A stretch of DNA of 64,000 nt from Microvirga mediterraneensis (GTDB lineage Bacteria > Pseudomonadota > Alphaproteobacteria > Rhizobiales > Beijerinckiaceae), in NCBI RefSeq assembly GCF_013520865.1, contig NZ_JACDXJ010000001.1:1397001-1461000 (forward strand), given 5' to 3'. The translations under genes and the position numbers were made by a program. The notes under the pieces were generated by a model. That model had not been told where the DNA came from, searched no databases, and was given only the letters and a program-made list of their open reading frames with translations. Positions 8,632 through 16,614 of this stretch are shown piece by piece (positions within the stretch are counted from its first letter, which is position 1; each line of letters begins with the position of its first letter).

Positions 8632-8742
8632 AAGCGTCGTGAAAGTGTGTTGCGCGGAAGGTCGCGTTGTCAGGGTCGGAGGGGCACGTTAAGGCTTTTC
8701 GTCCGCCGTTCAATCCATCCTTCCTGAAATCCGCAGCCCGCC

Positions 8743-9582
8743 ATGTCCGCTTCCGTCGCCGTCGCGCTCGACGCCCCCTCCTGTGAGCCTCATCCCGTCG
8801 AGATCGTCCCCGGTTCCGTCGAATCGGGGATCCTCATCCTGTGCGATCACGCCTCCAACGCGGTGCCGCCGGATCTCGGCGACCTCGGTCTCCCCGAATC
8901 CGAGTTCGAGCGCCACATCGCCTACGACATCGGGGCCGCCGCCGTGACGCGCTCGCTCGCCCGGCACTTAGGCGCTCCGGCGATCCTGACGCGGTTCTCG
9001 CGCCTCATCATCGACCCGAATCGAGGCCGCGACGATCCGACCCTGGTCATGCGCCTGTCCGACGGCGCGGTGGTGCCGGGCAACGCCAGGGTCGACGAGG
9101 CCGAGGTGCAGCGGCGCATCGCCCGCTTCTACGATCCCTATGACGACGCCATCGCGGATGCGATCCACAGGGCCATGGCGGCGGGCCATCCGCCCGTCGT
9201 GGTGACGGTCCACAGTTTCACGCCGATCTGGCGCGGCTGGGCCCGGCCCTGGCACGTGGGCATCCTGTGGGACGCGGACGACCGCTTCGCCAAGCCGCTC
9301 CTCGAAGGGCTGGCGGCTGAGGACGGACTCGTCGTCGGCGACAACGAGCCCTATGATGGGGCGCTGGCGGGCGACACGGTCGACCGGCACGCCACAGTCC
9401 GGGGGCTCGCCAACGCTCTCATCGAGATCCGGCAGGACCTGATCGGGTCGGACGAGGGCGCTGAGGAATGGGCCGAGCGCTTCGCCCGGCTGCTCAAGCC
9501 GCTCGCCGGCCGGCCGGAGCTGAGGGCTCCTCACATTTTCGGGACCCGCACGCGCGACCGCCTGCGCCAGCACGGAGGGTAG
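8743..9582 (+). CDS. N-formylglutamate amidohydrolase family protein (second paralog)
   Basis: 279 residues. Motifs include CDHASNAVP near the N-terminus, HIAYDIGAAAVT, SRLIIDPNRG, the metal-site region VVTVHSFTP and a late IEIRQDLI segment. The sequence is only distantly similar to the paralog at 2176-3066, so it is not a recent duplicate and may use a different N-acyl substrate. The DUF1244 gene starts four bases after its stop, suggesting an operon of this gene, DUF1244 and possibly gapR. Confidence 0.85.
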   Translation: MSASVAVALDAPSCEPHPVEIVPGSVESGILILCDHASNAVPPDLGDLGLPESEFERHIAYDIGAAAVTRSLARHLGAPAILTRFSRLIIDPNRGRDDPTLVMRLSDGAVVPGNARVDEAEVQRRIARFYDPYDDAIADAIHRAMAAGHPPVVVTVHSFTPIWRGWARPWHVGILWDADDRFAKPLLEGLAAEDGLVVGDNEPYDGALAGDTVDRHATVRGLANALIEIRQDLIGSDEGAEEWAERFARLLKPLAGRPELRAPHIFGTRTRDRLRQHGG

Positions 9583-9586
9583 GACC

Positions 9587-9892
9587 ATGAAGAATATCGA
9601 CGCGAAAACGCAAGGAGAGCTGGAGGCCGCGGCTTTTCGCAGGCTCGTCGAGCATCTGCGGGAGCGGACCGACGTCCAGAACATCGACCTCATGAACCTG
9701 GCGGGGTTCTGCCGGAACTGCCTTTCCAACTGGCTGAAGGAGGCCGCCGACGAGCGGGGCGTCGCCCTCTCCAAGGAGGAGAGCCGCACCCATGTCTACG
9801 GCATGCCTTACGAGGAGTGGAAGGAGCGCCATCAGCGCGAGGCTTCTTCCGCCCAGCTCGCCGATTTTGAGAAAACGAAGCCCGGGCATTAA
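9587..9892 (+). CDS. DUF1244 family protein
   Basis: 101 residues, mostly helical. It contains the family hallmark FCRNCLSNWL with two cysteines, preceded by ERTDVQNIDLMNLAG and followed by THVYGMPYEEWK. The family is widespread in alpha- and gammaproteobacteria and has no established function; the CxxC pair suggests metal or redox chemistry. The gene lies four bases after the N-formylglutamate amidohydrolase paralog with a GGAGG at 9575-9579, consistent with co-translation. Confidence 0.9.
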   Translation: MKNIDAKTQGELEAAAFRRLVEHLRERTDVQNIDLMNLAGFCRNCLSNWLKEAADERGVALSKEESRTHVYGMPYEEWKERHQREASSAQLADFEKTKPGH

Positions 9893-9953
9893 AACCGCTT
9901 CAACCAAATGGCCATAACACTGGCACCAACACCACAATTAAGGGGCTTCCCTC

Positions 9954-10214
9954 ATGGATGACGCAGCTTTCAATACCGAATCCGTCGCAGCCGACCAGCT
10001 GAAGGCCTTCATCGAGCGCATCGAGCGGCTCGAAGAGGAAAAGGCCGGCATCGCGGGCGACATCAAGGACGTCTATGCCGAGGCGAAGGGCAACGGCTTC
10101 GACACCAAGGTCCTGCGCAAGATCATCTCCCTGCGCAAGCGCGACTATGCCGAGCGTCAGGAGGAAGAGGCGATCCTCGAGCTCTACATGCAGGCGCTCG
10201 GCATGCCTATCTAG
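9954..10214 (+). CDS. gapR: GapR, nucleoid-associated DNA-overtwist-binding protein (DUF2312)
   Basis: 86 residues, entirely helical with a coiled-coil segment (residues 15-45), ending in [12 protein letters not shown]. The conserved core [18 protein letters not shown] and [16 protein letters not shown] identify the UPF0335/DUF2312 family. In Caulobacter, GapR encircles overtwisted, AT-rich DNA ahead of replication and transcription forks and is needed for normal chromosome replication and cell division. A perfect 12-bp hairpin at 10224-10255 follows the stop. Confidence 0.93.
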   Translation: MDDAAFNTESVAADQLKAFIERIERLEEEKAGIAGDIKDVYAEAKGNGFDTKVLRKIISLRKRDYAERQEEEAILELYMQALGMPI

Positions 10215-10223
10215 TTTCAATAA

Positions 10224-10255
10224 GTGTTGCGCATGGGATTGTTCATGCGCAACAC
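10224..10255 (+). terminator. Hairpin after gapR
   Basis: GTGTTGCGCATG (10224-10235) pairs perfectly with CATGCGCAACAC (10244-10255) around an 8-base loop. No T-run follows, so it may be a factor-dependent terminator or mRNA-stabilising hairpin. Confidence 0.6.
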
Positions 10256-10973
10256 GCTTGGCCCTGGGTAAGGGCCATTCAGATTGTCGGCTCAATTCAG
10301 GTTTTATCATTCGGATTGGGTTTGCTGATCGGAAAACGCGCCGACAGCGGCATGGGGCTGCCGCTGCTGAGGGACATTGGGCCCACACGTCTGATAGGCC
10401 GGATCCGCCTGACCGCAGAGCCTGTCGCCGACGCAGCCTGATGAAGCATCCGTCTCGCCGCTCGAAGGCCGTAATCCTCGTCGAACGGGACGTTCCCAAA
10501 ACGCCGGGTATCTTAGCTCCTGACCTATAGCTGACTGTCGCTGGTCGGGGATCATTTGCCTTGCACGTAGTTTGCCTTGCACGTAGCACGCCCCCCTGGA
10601 TCAGCTCTGATATCAGGGGGCTACAGGGGCCAGGCAAAATGGCACTGGATTATGCCCCGTTTCAACATGGGTCCGGGTGATTTTGACGTCGGCCATCCTA
10701 GAACCCGACCTGTCTGCCATCCATGTCGGCTTCCTCTCCATTTGGCTGACACAAGTGGCTTTGGCAAAGCGGCCTGCCCGATGAACGCATGTGAATGAGT
10801 CGCCACAACTGGGATAGGAATGAAGGGCGAACCGAGGGAGAAATGAAGACTCGCCCGCTCAGCTCATCAGTGCCAGAATAAAGCCCGCGAGTGACCGGCG
10901 GGGCGAGATGCTCGCTCCGTTTCGACGCTTCTCCCCATAGGCAGACCCTGAGGGAGGCTGAAGGCACAGGCCA
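10256..10973. other. 718-bp stretch without a convincing gene
   Basis: Short open frames exist on both strands, but none has recognisable domains, good start context or protein-like composition. The minus-strand frame ending at 10859 encodes one hydrophobic stretch around 10930-11010 that could be a decayed membrane-protein remnant. A tandem 16-bp duplication lies at 10555-10586. The region separates the conserved gapR block from the AraC and hydrolase genes and may be an old insertion junction. Confidence 0.5.
10555..10586. repeat. Perfect tandem duplication of 16 bp
   Basis: TTTGCCTTGCACGTAG occurs twice head to tail with no spacer or mismatch, inside the gene-free stretch. Confidence 0.85.
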
Positions 10974-11897
10974 ATGCCCAGTGTTGCCAGACAGGCGCCC
11001 ACGAAGAATCCCGTCACCGAGGCGGTCGGGTTGCCGGACGCGCCGGTGCTCACCACACGCGCGGCCCGGGGGACAGGTCTGGCGTTCCTTGAACTCAACT
11101 GCGAACGGCGCAACATCGGAATCACCCATCCGGTGCACGAAGATGCGTTCTTGGTTGCACTCCAGTTGAAGACGTGCCCGGATTTCGACTTGTACGCAGA
11201 TGGCAAGCCGATACCGCCCAAGGACTTTGCTGCGGGCGCCGTCGCAATCTTCGACTTGAGGATGAATCTGGCCACTGATTTGCGCGACCCGTTCCACGCC
11301 GTGAACCTCTACCTGCCACACAAGGCGCTTGTGGCCATGGGCGACCATGGCGACATCCCAAGGCACATCCAGGAACTTCGCCATACCCCTGGTACCACCG
11401 TTTGGGATCCAGTCGCCCGCGATCTCCTGTTAGCGATGCGACCGGCCCTTGCTGCGAGACCAGACGAGACGCCCGAACTGTTCGTTGATCACCTTGCCCT
11501 CGCGCTTTCGATCCACGTCGCCCGTCGCTATGGGGATGTCGCGGCCTTGCCCCGGCAATGGGGCGGCGGCCTTGCCCCGTGGCAGGAACGTCGGGCCAAA
11601 GAGCTTCTCGACGTCCACATGGGCGGGGGCATCACGCTGGACACTCTCGCTCGCTCCTGTGGGCTTTCGGTGAGGCACTTCACCCGAGCGTTTCGTCAGT
11701 CGACCGGGATGGCACCTTATCAGTGGCTGCAATACCGCCGGATGGAGAAAGCGAAGCAACTCCTGGAGGAATCTTCTGCTCCGCTGAGCACCATTGCCTT
11801 GGACTGTGGCTTTGCAGACCAGAGCCATTTCACCAGAACGTTTTCTCGGGTTGTTGGCGTTACGCCAGGGACATGGCGCCGCCTGCAACGCGAATAG
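10974..11897 (+). CDS. AraC family transcriptional regulator
   Basis: 307 residues. The C-terminal 100 residues hold two helix-turn-helix motifs of the AraC/XylS type: LDTLARSCGLSVRHFTRAFRQSTG (written in the protein as positions about 219-242) and a second ending in CGFADQSHFTRTFSRVVGVTPGTWRR. The N-terminal 190 residues form the effector domain and carry no named motif. The ATG at 10974 has a weak ribosome site, and a GTG some 70 bases downstream is an alternative start. The hydrolase gene 102 bases downstream on the same strand is its likely target, a pairing seen repeatedly in proteobacteria. Confidence 0.85.
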   Translation: MPSVARQAPTKNPVTEAVGLPDAPVLTTRAARGTGLAFLELNCERRNIGITHPVHEDAFLVALQLKTCPDFDLYADGKPIPPKDFAAGAVAIFDLRMNLATDLRDPFHAVNLYLPHKALVAMGDHGDIPRHIQELRHTPGTTVWDPVARDLLLAMRPALAARPDETPELFVDHLALALSIHVARRYGDVAALPRQWGGGLAPWQERRAKELLDVHMGGGITLDTLARSCGLSVRHFTRAFRQSTGMAPYQWLQYRRMEKAKQLLEESSAPLSTIALDCGFADQSHFTRTFSRVVGVTPGTWRRLQRE

Positions 11898-11999
11898 TTT
11901 GGCTCGATCGTTCCATGTTTGGCCGTTTCGTTCATGACCCGGAGTGTCGCGCCCCCGTAAATCTCGGCCGTCCATTCCGTAAACCCTAGGAGGTGCCAA

Positions 12000-12713
12000 A
12001 TGGCCGGTGCTGCTGAAGTCCCCGTTTCGATTGTTCTTGTCCACGGTGGTTTTGTGGACGGTTCCGGCTGGGAGCCGGTCTACACCATGCTGAAGAACGA
12101 CGGCTACGCGGTCAGTGTCGTGCAGAACCCGACGTCGTCGCTGGCCGATGACGTTGCGGCCACCAAGCGGGTCGTCGCAGGCGAGGCCAATCCTGTCATT
12201 CTTGTCGGACACTCATATGGCGGCGTCGTGATCACGGAAGCAGGCAACGATCCGAAGGTCCGAGGCTTGGTCTACATCGCGGCGTTCGCGCCCGACCATG
12301 GCGAATCCGTCGCCTCGCTCATCAAGAATCCCGCGCCCGGAGCTCCGGTGCCCCCGATCCTGCCGCCGCAGGACGGATATCTGCTGCTCGACAAGAGCAA
12401 ATTCGCGGCGTCCTTTGCGGCCGATCTCCCGAAGGACAAGGCGGATTTCATGGCGAACTCACAACTTCCCTGGGGAGTAGAGGCTTTGGAGGGGGCAGTG
12501 ACGGAGGCGGCCTGGAGAAAGAAGCCGAGCTGGTATCTGGTCGCAACCGAGGACAAGATGATCCCGCCTGAGGCACAGCGTGCCATGGCGAGCCGCGCTG
12601 GCGCAAAGGTGACCGAGGCTAGGGGCAGCCACGCGGTTTACGTCTCGCAGCCGGAAGCGGTGGCCGCTCTTATCAAGAATGCTGCGATGGGCGTTGGAGT
12701 GGCGGCACCGTAG
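12000..12713 (+). CDS. Alpha/beta hydrolase (small, esterase-like)
   Basis: 237 residues without a signal peptide. The fold begins directly with IVLVHGGFVDGSGW, then the nucleophile elbow GHSYGG with Ser72, an acidic residue in VATEDKMIPP and the histidine in ARGSHAVYVSQP. This belongs to the common family annotated as alpha/beta hydrolase next to AraC regulators; substrates are unknown. A near-perfect Shine-Dalgarno sequence, AGGAGGTG at 11988-11995, precedes the ATG, implying strong translation. About 250 bases without a gene follow. Confidence 0.88.
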   Translation: MAGAAEVPVSIVLVHGGFVDGSGWEPVYTMLKNDGYAVSVVQNPTSSLADDVAATKRVVAGEANPVILVGHSYGGVVITEAGNDPKVRGLVYIAAFAPDHGESVASLIKNPAPGAPVPPILPPQDGYLLLDKSKFAASFAADLPKDKADFMANSQLPWGVEALEGAVTEAAWRKKPSWYLVATEDKMIPPEAQRAMASRAGAKVTEARGSHAVYVSQPEAVAALIKNAAMGVGVAAP

Positions 12714-12959
12714 ACATGTGCTCCTCGATTGGGAAGCGGGGACTTCGGTATCTCTGCTTCCCGGTGAAAGGATCCGCCAGGAGCCGCCTTATCGTGGTTG
12801 CCGCACAAAGGACGGCAGCCGTGTCACCTGGGAACGTCTTGAAATGGCATTCCTGCAACGTAAGAGCCTGGTCCGCTTCGGCACCTGAGAGCCGACATCC
12901 TCTGCGCGGTCGGAGGATCGACCCAGGGCGAGTCTTGGCACAGCACATTCTCGCCGATC

Positions 12960-13688
12960 TCAAATCTTCCGATGATCGTTGCCGCCTGATACGAGCATTC
13001 TGGCAGCGTCGGGGTGGGCCAAGGCCGCCAAGCCCCCTAGGGCAAACTGCACCATGTGATCCGCCAGGGCCTGCGCATTGGCCGCGTCGGCACCCAAGGC
13101 CGGGAACAGTTGCGCCACCAAGTGTCTATCGGCCACCAGGAGCATGATGCAGGGGGCCGCGATGCTGACGCAGGCTCGTGCCACGATGGGATGCTCCCTC
13201 GGCAGGCCGAGCAGTTCGGAGACGAGCCCGAAGACGAGCAGTTTCTTGGGCTCGATCTCTTTCTGGCGCAGGGCATTGATGTAGGGCGACGGGGCAAGGA
13301 CCTCCCGGGTGAGCACCCGCACGGCCCAGGACGACGAGGCGGGCCCCGTCACGGTTCTGATGATGAGCTCTATCAGCCCGCGGAGCTTCTGCCTCGGATC
13401 GGCATCGCCGGCCATGACGGCGGCCAGGGCCTGATAGCTGACGATACGATGGTGTGCCGTAACGAGAACCTCCTCGTAGAGGCCTTCGATCCCGCCATAG
13501 TAATAATTGACCGAGGCCGCGTTGGCGCCGGCCCTTTCCGCGATCTCCTTGGCGGTCGCGCGGTCGAAACCCTTCTCGGCGAATACCATGCCGGCGGCCT
13601 CGAGAAGCTGGGCTTTCGTGGTCGCCCCGTCATCGCGCCGGCCTCGGACGCCGGATCGCCTTTTCCTGATCGAACTCGTTTGTGTCAT
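12960..13688 (-). CDS. cecR: TetR family regulator, CecR-like
   Basis: 242 residues. An N-terminal TetR helix-turn-helix spans residues 24-70, with LLEAAGMVFAEKGFDRATAKEIAERAGANAASVNYYYGG in the protein split here as LLEAAGMVFAEKGFD and AKEIAERAGANAASVNYYY. The C-terminal domain resembles the CecR/YbiH ligand domain (DUF1956). It is divergent from a four-gene exporter operon in exactly the E. coli order cecR-ybhG-ybhF-ybhS-ybhR. In E. coli, CecR represses that operon and affects sensitivity to cefoperazone and chloramphenicol. Function here is inferred from synteny and family. Confidence 0.82.
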   Translation of the reverse strand: MTQTSSIRKRRSGVRGRRDDGATTKAQLLEAAGMVFAEKGFDRATAKEIAERAGANAASVNYYYGGIEGLYEEVLVTAHHRIVSYQALAAVMAGDADPRQKLRGLIELIIRTVTGPASSSWAVRVLTREVLAPSPYINALRQKEIEPKKLLVFGLVSELLGLPREHPIVARACVSIAAPCIMLLVADRHLVAQLFPALGADAANAQALADHMVQFALGGLAALAHPDAARMLVSGGNDHRKI

Positions 13689-13718
13689 GCGCCCACCGCG
13701 TCAGATCCTTCGCCAATA

Positions 13719-13747
13719 TCAAATCTATAATTAAAATTCAAATTTGA
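13719..13747. promoter_or_regulatory. Candidate CecR/TetR operator in the divergent promoter
   Basis: The AT-rich spacer between the TetR gene and the exporter operon contains TCAAAT at 13719-13724 and a perfect 10-bp palindrome TCAAATTTGA at 13738-13747. This is the only AT-rich island nearby. Operator identity is inferred from position and symmetry. Confidence 0.5.
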
Positions 13748-13807
13748 CATCACGCCGGTGGCGTCCTACCTGTCTTGCACACGACCGTGCTCCGGATTCT
13801 GGCCGCC

Positions 13808-14839
13808 ATGCTTCGACGCATCCTTGTCATAATTCTGCTGATCGCAGCCCTCGGAGGCGGCATATGGTGGTACCTGAACCGCCAGCCGGCGTCGGACGAG
13901 CTCGTTCTGTACGGCAATGTCGAGCTGCGTCAGGTCACCCTGGCGTTCAACGGGAGCCAGCGGATCGCCGAGGTGCTCGTCGAGGAGGGTGCGCAAGTCC
14001 GCAAGGATCAGGTTCTGGCGCGGCTCGAGACCGGCAGGCTGGCACCGCAGGTCGCTCAGGCCGAGGCCCAGGTCGCCAGCCAGCAGGCGGTGGTCGATCG
14101 CCTGCGCAACGGCAGCCGCCCGGAGGAGATAGCCCAGGCCCGCGCGAACCTCGAGGCCGCCCGGGCGGAAGCCCTGAACGCCCGGCGGCAATACGAGCGT
14201 CAGAGCGCCCTTGCCACGCGGGCGGTCGCCAGCGAGCAGGCCGTCGATCAGGCCAAGGCCGCCACCGACATTGCCGACGCCAAGGTCGACGTCGCCCTGA
14301 AAGCCCTGGACCTGCTCGTCGCCGGTTCAAGGGTGGAAGAGATCGCGCAAGCCGAGGCCCAGCTCCGGATGAGCGAGAGCCAGCTCGAGCTCCTGCGCCA
14401 GGAGCTTCGCGATGCCGAACTGCGGGCGCCCACGGATGCCATCGTCCGGTCCCGGCTGATGGAGCCGGGCGAGATGGCCTCGCCGACCCGTCCGGTGTTT
14501 TCTCTCGCGACCACTGATCCGAAATGGGTGCGGGCCTATGTGTCGGAAACTCAGCTCGGCCGCGTCCGCCCCGGCATGAAGGCCAGCGTGACCACCGACA
14601 GCTTCCCCGGCCGGGCGCTGGAGGGCTGGATCGGGTTCATCTCCCCGGTCGCCGAGTTCACCCCGAAGACCGTGCAGACCGAGGAGCTTCGCACCAACCT
14701 CGTCTATGAGGTACGCGCGTTCGTGGCCGATCCCGATAATCTCCTGCGCCTCGGCATGCCGGCGACGGTCAGGCTGATCGAGGATGCTGCGGCGCCCGGG
14801 GCGCAGCCGGAGGCCAGGCAGGCAGGGCAGACCCCATGA
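13808..14839 (+). CDS. ybhG: HlyD family membrane-fusion subunit, YbhG-like
   Basis: 343 residues. An N-terminal membrane anchor (residues 3-24) is followed by a lipoyl/barrel half (VELRQVTLAFNGSQRI...EGAQVRKDQVLARLE), a long alpha-helical hairpin rich in Ala, Gln and Glu (about 75-200), then the second barrel half LRAPTDAIVRSRLMEPGEM. It bridges the inner-membrane exporter to the periplasm or outer membrane. The ATG at 13808 gives a normal anchor; an in-frame TTG at 13775 would add 11 residues. The stop overlaps the next gene's ATG (ATGA), so the operon is translationally coupled. Confidence 0.88.
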   Translation: MLRRILVIILLIAALGGGIWWYLNRQPASDELVLYGNVELRQVTLAFNGSQRIAEVLVEEGAQVRKDQVLARLETGRLAPQVAQAEAQVASQQAVVDRLRNGSRPEEIAQARANLEAARAEALNARRQYERQSALATRAVASEQAVDQAKAATDIADAKVDVALKALDLLVAGSRVEEIAQAEAQLRMSESQLELLRQELRDAELRAPTDAIVRSRLMEPGEMASPTRPVFSLATTDPKWVRAYVSETQLGRVRPGMKASVTTDSFPGRALEGWIGFISPVAEFTPKTVQTEELRTNLVYEVRAFVADPDNLLRLGMPATVRLIEDAAAPGAQPEARQAGQTP

Positions 14840-16614
14840 CCGAGACTTCCCTCCCGGCTCCGGTCGTCGGCCGCGACCTGCGCAAGACGTTCCGCCGCGA
14901 GACCGGCGAGGTGGTCACGGCGCTGGATGGCGTCTCCCTGGCGGTAGGCACAGGCTCCCTGACGGCGCTCGTCGGTCCCGACGGGGCCGGCAAGACGACG
15001 CTGCTGCGCCTGATGTGCGGTCTCATGCCGCCCGATGCCGGCGATCTCGCGATCATGGGCATCGACGTCACAGCCGCCCCGCAGGCAGTCCAGGACATCC
15101 TCGGTTACATGCCGCAGAAGTTCGGCCTCTACGAGGACCTGAGCGTCCAGGAGAACCTCGATCTCTACGCCGATCTCCACGGCGTGAGCCTGGAGCAGCG
15201 CCGGGCGGTCTATCCCCGCCTGATGGAGATGACGCAGCTCGGCCGGTTCCGCGACCGCCTCGCGGGCAAGCTGTCCGGCGGCATGAAGCAGAAGCTGGGG
15301 CTCGCCTGTACGCTGGTCCGAGCGCCGCAACTCCTGTTGCTGGACGAGCCGACCGTCGGCGTCGACCCGCTCTCCCGCCGCGAATTGTGGGAGATCGTCC
15401 TCAAGCTCGTGCGGGAGGACGGGCTGACCGTAGTCGTCAGCACATCCTATCTCGACGAGGCCGAGCGGTGCGATCATGCCGTGGTCATGCATGCCGGACG
15501 GGTGCTGGCGCAGGGCGCGCCTGCCGAGATCATGGCCGAGGCGGCCGGATGCACGTTCCTCGCCACCGCGCCGGAGGGCATGCCGGCGCGCTCGCTTCAG
15601 GCTCGCCTGTTCGCCTTGCCCAGGGTCATCGATGCCGTTCCGGAGGCGGGACGGGTCCGCGTTGTGCGGGCTTCCGCCGAGGATCGCGCCCCGCTGGCGA
15701 TCGATGGCGCGGATATCCCCCTGGAGGCGGTGCCGGCCCGTTTCGAGGACGGCTTCATGATGCTCTTCCACGCCGTTGCCGATGAAGGGGTGCGGAACAC
15801 GATGACGGTCCGCACACCGCGGACCGGCGGCGGCGATGCAGTCGTCGTCGAGGTGCACGATCTCGTGCGGACCTTCGGCGACTTCACCGCCGTCGATCAT
15901 GTCAGCTTCCAGGTCCGCCGGGGCGAGATCTACGGCCTGCTCGGCCCGAACGGCGCCGGCAAGAGCACGACCTTCCGGATGCTCTGCGGGCTGCTGCCCG
16001 CCAGTGGAGGCACATTGCGCGTGGCCGGGGCGGATCTTCGCACCTCGCGGGCTGCCGCCCGCGAGCGCCTGGGCTACGTCGCCCAGAAGTTCTCGCTCTA
16101 TGGGCAGCTCAGCGTCGACGAGAATCTCGATTTCTTCGCCAGTGCCTACGGCCTGCGGGGCGGCCGCAAGCGCGAGCGGATCGCCTGGGCGAAGCAGCAG
16201 TTCGAGCTCGACCGGTTCTCGGACTTGGCCAGCGGCCAGTTGCCCGGCGGGTTCAAGCAGCGCCTGGCCATGGCGGCGGCCCTGCTGCACGAGCCGGAGA
16301 TCCTCTTCCTCGACGAGGCCACGAGCGGGGCCGATCCCCTGGCGCGGCGGGAGTTCTGGGGACGGATCACCTCCCTGTCCGAGCAGGGCGTCACGGTCAT
16401 CGTCACCACGCACTTCATGGAGGAGGCAGAATACTGCGACCGGATTCTCATCCTCGATGCCGGGCGCAGCCTGGCCGAGGGGACGCCGGCCGAGGTCCGC
16501 TCCCGCGCCGACACCACGGATGGTCGCCCCCCGACGATGGAGGATGCTTTCATCGCCATCGTCGAGAAGGCCAGGCAAGAGCGGAACAACGGACCTGCGC
16601 GGAGCGCCGCATGA
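14836..16614 (+). CDS. ybhF: Double ABC-transporter ATPase, YbhF-like
   Basis: 592 residues comprising two ATP-binding cassettes in one chain. Domain 1 has Walker A GPDGAGKT (47-54), signature LSGGM (146-150), Walker B LLLLDE (166-171) and Ser204 where the H-loop histidine is expected. Domain 2 has Walker A GPNGAGKST (369-377), an altered signature LPGGF (468-472), Walker B ILFLDE and an intact H-loop His525. Fused cassettes of this kind power YbhFSR-type exporters. The gene overlaps both neighbours by four bases. The two degenerate elements would fall in the same composite ATP site, leaving one consensus site. Confidence 0.9.
   Translation: MTETSLPAPVVGRDLRKTFRRETGEVVTALDGVSLAVGTGSLTALVGPDGAGKTTLLRLMCGLMPPDAGDLAIMGIDVTAAPQAVQDILGYMPQKFGLYEDLSVQENLDLYADLHGVSLEQRRAVYPRLMEMTQLGRFRDRLAGKLSGGMKQKLGLACTLVRAPQLLLLDEPTVGVDPLSRRELWEIVLKLVREDGLTVVVSTSYLDEAERCDHAVVMHAGRVLAQGAPAEIMAEAAGCTFLATAPEGMPARSLQARLFALPRVIDAVPEAGRVRVVRASAEDRAPLAIDGADIPLEAVPARFEDGFMMLFHAVADEGVRNTMTVRTPRTGGGDAVVVEVHDLVRTFGDFTAVDHVSFQVRRGEIYGLLGPNGAGKSTTFRMLCGLLPASGGTLRVAGADLRTSRAAARERLGYVAQKFSLYGQLSVDENLDFFASAYGLRGGRKRERIAWAKQQFELDRFSDLASGQLPGGFKQRLAMAAALLHEPEILFLDEATSGADPLARREFWGRITSLSEQGVTVIVTTHFMEEAEYCDRILILDAGRSLAEGTPAEVRSRADTTDGRPPTMEDAFIAIVEKARQERNNGPARSAA

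Noticed and set aside
10307..10582. 91-codon minus-strand open frame in the gene-free stretch
   Set aside because: No ribosome site, no domain and unlikely amino-acid composition; it also covers the 16-bp tandem repeat.
14704..16578. 624-codon open frame antisense to the double ABC ATPase gene
   Set aside because: It mirrors a well-supported gene and has the Arg/Gly/Asp/His-rich composition of a high-GC antisense shadow.
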